Assembly (NCBI GenBank): GCA_016296505.1
Contig: JAEDJD010000004.1
Coordinates: 62,001-126,000, forward strand
Direction: 5' to 3'
Length of the DNA: 64,000 nt
Source of the DNA: Oscillospiraceae bacterium
GTDB taxonomy: Bacteria; Bacillota; Clostridia; Oscillospirales; Ruminococcaceae
Part shown: piece by piece, positions 60,376-64,000 of the stretch
Layout of the letters: every line of letters starts with the position of its first letter
Numbering within the stretch: position 1 is the first letter of the stretch
Notes under the pieces: model-generated
What the model was told of the DNA's origin: nothing
The model's input: only the letters and a program-made list of their open reading frames with translations
Databases searched by the model: none
Translations under genes and position numbers: made by a program

Positions 60376-60670
60376 GACCGCAGAATCACTTGACTCTGCG
60401 GTCAGTCTGTCGAGAAACTTACGGGTGCGCACACCGAAGGTGAAATAAAAGTTTTGGTCGAGCTTTTTCAAAAGCTCGCGGGTACTTAGGGCGGCGCCCT
60501 AAGTCGCACTCCGCAGAGTGCGAAATTCCACATTTTGCGTTCTATTTCGGGAAGATAGGGGTTTGGGGGAAGTGCCCCATTATTGATCTCTATACCTCTC
60601 TTGTGTGATTCTAAATCAGAACAGAGGACTTTATCTACAAGCTGACCGCAGAATCACTTGACTCTGCGGT
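60376..60670. repeat. Repeat element with three hairpins bracketed by a 27 bp duplicated hairpin
   Basis: The 27 bp hairpin sequence beginning GACCGCAGAATC and ending CTCTGCGGT occurs at 60376-60402 and again at 60644-60670 as a perfect direct repeat. Between them lie three short palindromes: GAGCTTTT / AAAAGCTC (60460-60477), CTTAGGGC / GCCCTAAG (60485-60503) and TCGCACTC / GAGTGCGA (60504-60523). There is no coding potential and no transposase. This is the layout of an inserted non-autonomous element or an interspersed palindromic repeat. Only the second hairpin copy has a T-tract (TTCTTTTTCTT). Confidence 0.7.
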
Positions 60671-61659
60671 TCTTTTTCTTCATATGTATCCGTACCCGAA
60701 TGACCGAAATCATAATCCGGTATCACCGAAAGACGATCGCCGTCTGTCTCGAATAGAATCGTATGGTCAAAGTCGGTACGGTAAACGGCACAAGCCGCGT
60801 CACGCAGTACATTCAGAATCCTCGGCGCAGGATGCCCGTAGTCATTCATCGCGCCGCAGGAGATCGCAGCATAATCCGGCGATACGGCTGCAAGAAAATC
60901 AGGCGTTGTGGATTGGCTGCTCCCATGATGCCCAATTTTGAGCACATCTGCGGAAAGTGCGTATCCTTTGGAAAGCATTGCTTGTTCCCCAGCCGCGCTG
61001 AGATCGCCCGTAAACAGAAAACGCCGTTCTCCACAGGTCACACGGCATACCAGCGAGCAGTCGTTCAGGTCTACAAGCGAGGCGTCGTCCGCACAAAGAA
61101 ATTCCAGCTCTGCCGCGCCGAGCGACAGCGTTTCATGACAAGCAGGCGTAATAATCGGTATCTGCTTTTCTTCGGCAAGATCAAGCACATTCGTATATGA
61201 CAAACCAGTTGGCTTCCATGCTTCCGGTGTTTTCGGCAGATAGAGCGCGCCAACAGGAATCTGCTCCAGAACAGCGGCGATTCCTCCGATATGATCGGAA
61301 TGCGGATGCGAATTGATGATACAATCAAGCTGCTCCACGCCGGCTTTTTGCAGCATCCGCACAACAGTCGGTCCGTAATCCGGTTCGCCGCCGTCTATCA
61401 GGACGCTGTGCGAATCGGTACGGAGCAGCGCCGCGTCGCCCTGCCCGACATCAAGGATATATACACGCAGCGTATACGCAGGGATCGGCACAGGACGCGG
61501 CTTTGTCATGAACCAGACCGCAAATATTGCCGCTGCCGTGAGCAAAATTACACTGAGCCGCAACGGCAGCTTTTTACAGAAAGACTTCCATTTTAATGCA
61601 CGCTTTTTCCGAAGGTATTTCCGTTCCAAGCTGCGAATCTGCTCTGAATACTTCGCCAT
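60631..61659 (-). CDS. Membrane-anchored ComEC-like metallo-beta-lactamase protein
   Basis: A 342-residue protein with a basic N-terminus, one membrane helix (LRLSVILLTAAAIFAVWFM, about 34-52) and an extracellular metallo-beta-lactamase domain like the C-terminal part of ComEC: VYILDVGQGDAALLRT, the metal motif NSHPHSDHIGG, FLFTGDLSAAGEQAML and IGHHGSSQST. Stand-alone forms may cleave phosphodiesters or nucleic acid. I chose the ATG at 61659 over an upstream GTG. The last ten or so codons run through the 27 bp hairpin repeat (60644-60670), so the original C-terminus may have been replaced. Confidence 0.85.
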   Translation of the reverse strand: MAKYSEQIRSLERKYLRKKRALKWKSFCKKLPLRLSVILLTAAAIFAVWFMTKPRPVPIPAYTLRVYILDVGQGDAALLRTDSHSVLIDGGEPDYGPTVVRMLQKAGVEQLDCIINSHPHSDHIGGIAAVLEQIPVGALYLPKTPEAWKPTGLSYTNVLDLAEEKQIPIITPACHETLSLGAAELEFLCADDASLVDLNDCSLVCRVTCGERRFLFTGDLSAAGEQAMLSKGYALSADVLKIGHHGSSQSTTPDFLAAVSPDYAAISCGAMNDYGHPAPRILNVLRDAACAVYRTDFDHTILFETDGDRLSVIPDYDFGHSGTDTYEEKEPQSQVILRSACR

Positions 61660-61683
61660 ATCCACACCCCCTGACGGCGTTCA

Positions 61684-61716
61684 AAAAGGCTGCCGTACCA
61701 CATCGGCACAGCAGCC
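61684..61716 (-). terminator. Terminator of gltA
   Basis: On the minus strand GGCTGC ... GCAGCC with inner complementary bases forms a hairpin followed by TTTTT, 20 bases after the gltA stop. Confidence 0.75.
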
Positions 61717-61735
61717 CATTCGCCATTCTCTTTTA

Positions 61736-63100
61736 TTATCGCGCCGAAATCGGCTGATACGTTTCCCAGTCCTTGACAGCACGGTATGCCGGACGGATGA
61801 TCTTGCTTGCGCCAAGCAGCTCCTCCATACGGTGCGCAGACCATCCTGCAATTCTGGATACCGCAAATATCGGCGTAAACAGCTCGTTCGGCAGATTCAG
61901 CATCCGGTATACGAGTCCGGAATAGAAATCGACATTCGCACAGACGCCCTTGTAAATCTTACGCTCCTCTGCAATGATCTGCGGTGCAAGACGCTCCACC
62001 ATTGCGTAAAGCGCATATTCTTCATGACACTGTTTTTCATCTGCAAGCTGCTCGACAAAGCCGCGCAGAACATTCGCGCGCGGATCGCTCTTAGAATACA
62101 CCGCGTGTCCCATACCGTAAATCAATCCGGCATGGTCGAACGCGTCCTTATGCAGCAGCCGACGCAGATAACGTGCAACTTCTTCCTCGTCCTTCCAGTC
62201 GTTCACGCGCTCCTTCATATCGTCAAACATCTGGACAACTTTGATATTCGCGCCGCCGTGCTTCGGGCCTTTCAGCGAGCCGAGCGCCGCTGCCATCGTC
62301 GAATATGTATCCGTGCCGGACGATGATACAACGTGAACGGTAAAGCTCGAATTATTTCCGCCGCCGTGTTCCGCATGGAGCACCATTGCAAGATCGAGAA
62401 TCTTTGCTTCAAGCTGCGTATATTTCTGATCGCTGCGGAGCATACTCAGCAGATTTTCAGCCGCCGAAAGATTCGGGTCGGGCTGATGCAGAAACAGACT
62501 CTGATCGTTCTTGTAATACCGATACGCCTGATACCCATATACTGCGATAGACGGAAACTGCGCGATCAGCTGAATACATTGCCGCAGCACATTTGCAATC
62601 GCGGTATCATTCGGGTTATGGTCATAGGAATAGAGTGCAAGCACACTTTTTGCAAGCGTATTCATCATATCCTCGCTCGGCGATTTCATGATGACATCAC
62701 GGGTAAAAGAGGGCGGCAGTGTACGGAGACTCCGCATCAAAGCGCTGAAATCCGACAGCTCCTGCTGATTCGGCAGCTTTCCGAACAGCAGCAAATAAAC
62801 CGTTTCCTCATAGCCGAAGCGGTTATCGTTGATAAAGCCGTTCACAAGATCTTCAATATGATAACCGCGGAACAAAAGCTGCCCCTCGCCGAGCTTTGTT
62901 TCGCCGTTTTCTTCCGTTCCGGGGATAATCTGGCTGATATTGGTCAATCCGGCACAGACGCCCTTGCCGTTGATGTCGCGCAGACCGCGCTTCACATCAT
63001 ACTTGGAATACAGTTCCGGATCAATACGATAATTTGCTCTGCACAACTCGGAAAGCTCCTCAATTTTTGTCTGCGCAGTGTAGCGATTCCATTCACCCAT
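61736..63100 (-). CDS. gltA: Citrate synthase
   Basis: Condenses acetyl-CoA and oxaloacetate to citrate, probably for glutamate synthesis in this anaerobe. The 454-residue protein has the type-II citrate synthase pattern: LLFRGYHIEDLVNGF, MVLHAEHGGGNNSSFTVHVVSSSGTDTYSTMAAALGSLKGPKHGGAN, IYGMGHAVYSKSDPRA and the C-terminal SRIAGWSAHRMEEL. The catalytic histidines lie in HGGGN and GHAVY. It is monocistronic with its own promoter and terminator. Confidence 0.95.
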   Translation of the reverse strand: MGEWNRYTAQTKIEELSELCRANYRIDPELYSKYDVKRGLRDINGKGVCAGLTNISQIIPGTEENGETKLGEGQLLFRGYHIEDLVNGFINDNRFGYEETVYLLLFGKLPNQQELSDFSALMRSLRTLPPSFTRDVIMKSPSEDMMNTLAKSVLALYSYDHNPNDTAIANVLRQCIQLIAQFPSIAVYGYQAYRYYKNDQSLFLHQPDPNLSAAENLLSMLRSDQKYTQLEAKILDLAMVLHAEHGGGNNSSFTVHVVSSSGTDTYSTMAAALGSLKGPKHGGANIKVVQMFDDMKERVNDWKDEEEVARYLRRLLHKDAFDHAGLIYGMGHAVYSKSDPRANVLRGFVEQLADEKQCHEEYALYAMVERLAPQIIAEERKIYKGVCANVDFYSGLVYRMLNLPNELFTPIFAVSRIAGWSAHRMEELLGASKIIRPAYRAVKDWETYQPISAR

Positions 63101-63179
63101 ATGTATACCCCTTTCTTTTTACAATTCACAATTATACTAAATTTCCTATACGTAATATCATGATTCTATTATACTTTAT

Positions 63180-63208
63180 AGTATATCATGTTTTTACCAC
63201 TTTGTCAA
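63180..63208 (-). promoter_or_regulatory. Promoter of gltA
   Basis: On the minus strand TTGACA (63203-63208) and TATACT (63180-63185) are 17 bases apart, with a leader of about 70 bases. Confidence 0.8.
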
Positions 63209-63237
63209 GTATCATTACAAACAATGCACAATCCTGC

Positions 63238-63903
63238 TTATTTCTGCAATTCTGTACGCAAAAACAGCAGGATTTTCTTTTCGCGCCGCGATACCTGTAC
63301 CTGCGTCATACCGAGCTGCTCGGCGGTTTCCCGCTGCGTCAGATTCCGGTCGTACCGAAGCCGTATCAGCGCACGATCATGTTCATCCAAAAGCGCCATA
63401 ACCTGTTCGAGCGCAAGATGCTCCTGAATCCGGTTTTCCGGAGATGGCACCGGAATATCCGTACACACTTCGCCATCGTCGGTATCGACGGTCAGCGACG
63501 CTGTCGGCTGCGCGGCGCATAGCGCCTCGGCAATTTCCGCTTCTGAAACGCCGATTGCGTCTGCAAGCTGTCGGACGGTCGGTTCTGTACCGTTCTGCTG
63601 CCGAAGTTTTTCCGCCATGCGATTCGCACGAATGCTCAGTTCCTGTAAACGGCGTCCGATATGCACGCTGCCGCCCTCGCGGAACAACCGCCGAATCTCT
63701 CCCAGAATCACCGGAACTGCATACGTCGAAAAGCAGACGCCGCGCGACGAATCAAAAGCATTTGCCGCCTTGACCAGTCCGAAACAGCCTGCCGAATACA
63801 ATTCCTCATATTCAATCCCACGCTCGCGAAACCGGTTCGCACAGAGATGCACAAGCCCCAGATGCGCTTCAGCCGCGATCGTCGGTTTCCTGCTCTGTTC
63901 CAT
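63238..63903 (-). CDS. sigF: RNA polymerase sporulation sigma factor F
   Basis: The 221-residue forespore sigma factor. Region 2 is EYEELYSAGCFGLVKAANAFDSSRGVCFSTYAVPVILGEIRRLF and region 4 is RLRYDRNLTQRETAEQLGMTQVQVSRREKKIL, as in the SigF/SigG group. Position directly after spoIIAB identifies it as SigF, the factor held inactive by SpoIIAB. The ATG at 63903 lies 34 bases inside the spoIIAB coding end. It is the last gene of the spoIIA operon on the minus strand. Confidence 0.94.
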   Translation of the reverse strand: MEQSRKPTIAAEAHLGLVHLCANRFRERGIEYEELYSAGCFGLVKAANAFDSSRGVCFSTYAVPVILGEIRRLFREGGSVHIGRRLQELSIRANRMAEKLRQQNGTEPTVRQLADAIGVSEAEIAEALCAAQPTASLTVDTDDGEVCTDIPVPSPENRIQEHLALEQVMALLDEHDRALIRLRYDRNLTQRETAEQLGMTQVQVSRREKKILLFLRTELQK

Positions 63904-64000
63904 GCTGCATCTTCTTTCTCATGATAACGGTTGTACCGCGTCCGGGGCGGCTCGTTACGTTCAGCTTGTCCGTAAAGCTCTGCATGACCGTAAAGCCAAG
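63869..64000 (-). CDS. spoIIAB: Anti-sigma F factor, C-terminal part (window edge)
   Basis: The minus-strand frame entering from the window end reads LGFTVMQSFTDKLNVTSRPGRGTTVIMRKK and ends at a TGA at 63869-63871. This matches the C-terminus of SpoIIAB, the serine kinase that binds and inhibits SigF. The rest lies outside the window. It overlaps sigF by 35 bases, as is usual in spoIIA operons. Confidence 0.88.
   Translation of the reverse strand, partial: LGFTVMQSFTDKLNVTSRPGRGTTVIMRKKMQHGTEQETDDRG

Noticed and set aside
1..64000. CRISPR arrays, tRNA or rRNA genes, insertion sequences, prophage
   Set aside because: I saw no regularly spaced repeats, no cloverleaf or rRNA-like sequence, and no transposase, integrase or phage structural gene in the translated frames.

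Overview
This 64 kb window comes from a spore-forming anaerobic Firmicute of the Clostridia, most likely a cellulolytic Ruminococcus-like member of the Oscillospiraceae. Supporting evidence is the complete spoIIIA operon, the spoIIAB-sigF pair, asp23/nusB, the H-cluster maturase hydF, indolepyruvate:ferredoxin oxidoreductase, a 2-hydroxyacyl-CoA dehydratase-type activase, and two secreted proteins that end in dockerin-like modules (a GH5 cellulase and a BspA-type leucine-rich-repeat protein). Base composition is near 50% GC and gene density is high. Most strong promoters have the TTGACA / 17 bp / TATAAT form. I see no rRNA, tRNA, CRISPR array, transposase or phage gene.

Layout. 0-2.7 kb: a decayed small membrane-protein gene, asd under a lysine riboswitch, then a ferredoxin-thioredoxin-reductase-like protein with thioredoxin. 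2.7-7.4 kb (minus): an S-adenosylhomocysteine salvage cluster (ahcY, a coiled-coil protein, purine nucleoside phosphorylase, an unknown helical protein, an amidohydrolase of the SAH/MTA deaminase group). 7.4-12 kb (plus): pncB, a GH-A-like glycoside hydrolase, a HAD phosphatase and a lipoprotein. 12-18.4 kb: iorA, iorB, paaK and an ACT-domain gene for aryl-pyruvate fermentation, interrupted twice by small accessory genes, several of them broken. 18.5-24 kb: a zinc-ribbon gene and spoIIIAA-AH. 24-33 kb: asp23, nusB, an M22/Kae1-like protein, xseA, xseB, dxs, tlyA, nadK, argR and recN. 33-38.5 kb: an acyltransferase, serine acetyltransferase, a Thr-rich SleB-type hydrolase, a gene remnant, a PH-like protein and an FkbM methyltransferase. 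38.5-49.3 kb (minus): hydF, GH5-dockerin cellulase, a membrane protein and the F-type ATP synthase operon. 49.5-53.7 kb: a sugar ABC uptake operon with a GH105 hydrolase. 53.8-60.4 kb: the LRR-dockerin protein and the activase/dehydratase-related pair. 60.4-64 kb: a repeat element, a ComEC-like metallo-beta-lactamase protein, citrate synthase, sigF and the end of spoIIAB.

How it fits together. The cell degrades plant polysaccharide with dockerin-bearing enzymes, imports oligosaccharides, ferments amino acids through ferredoxin-linked enzymes, and probably couples ATP synthesis to Na+, because the c subunit carries the full sodium-binding signature with a second carboxylate. The points most worth a second look are: four accessory reading frames that stay open except for in-frame stop codons; an apparent AUC initiation codon for spoIIIAF; the two-carboxylate c subunit; the repeat element bracketed by a 27 bp duplicated hairpin; the small-gene insertions in the ior operon; and the FTR-like/thioredoxin pair.
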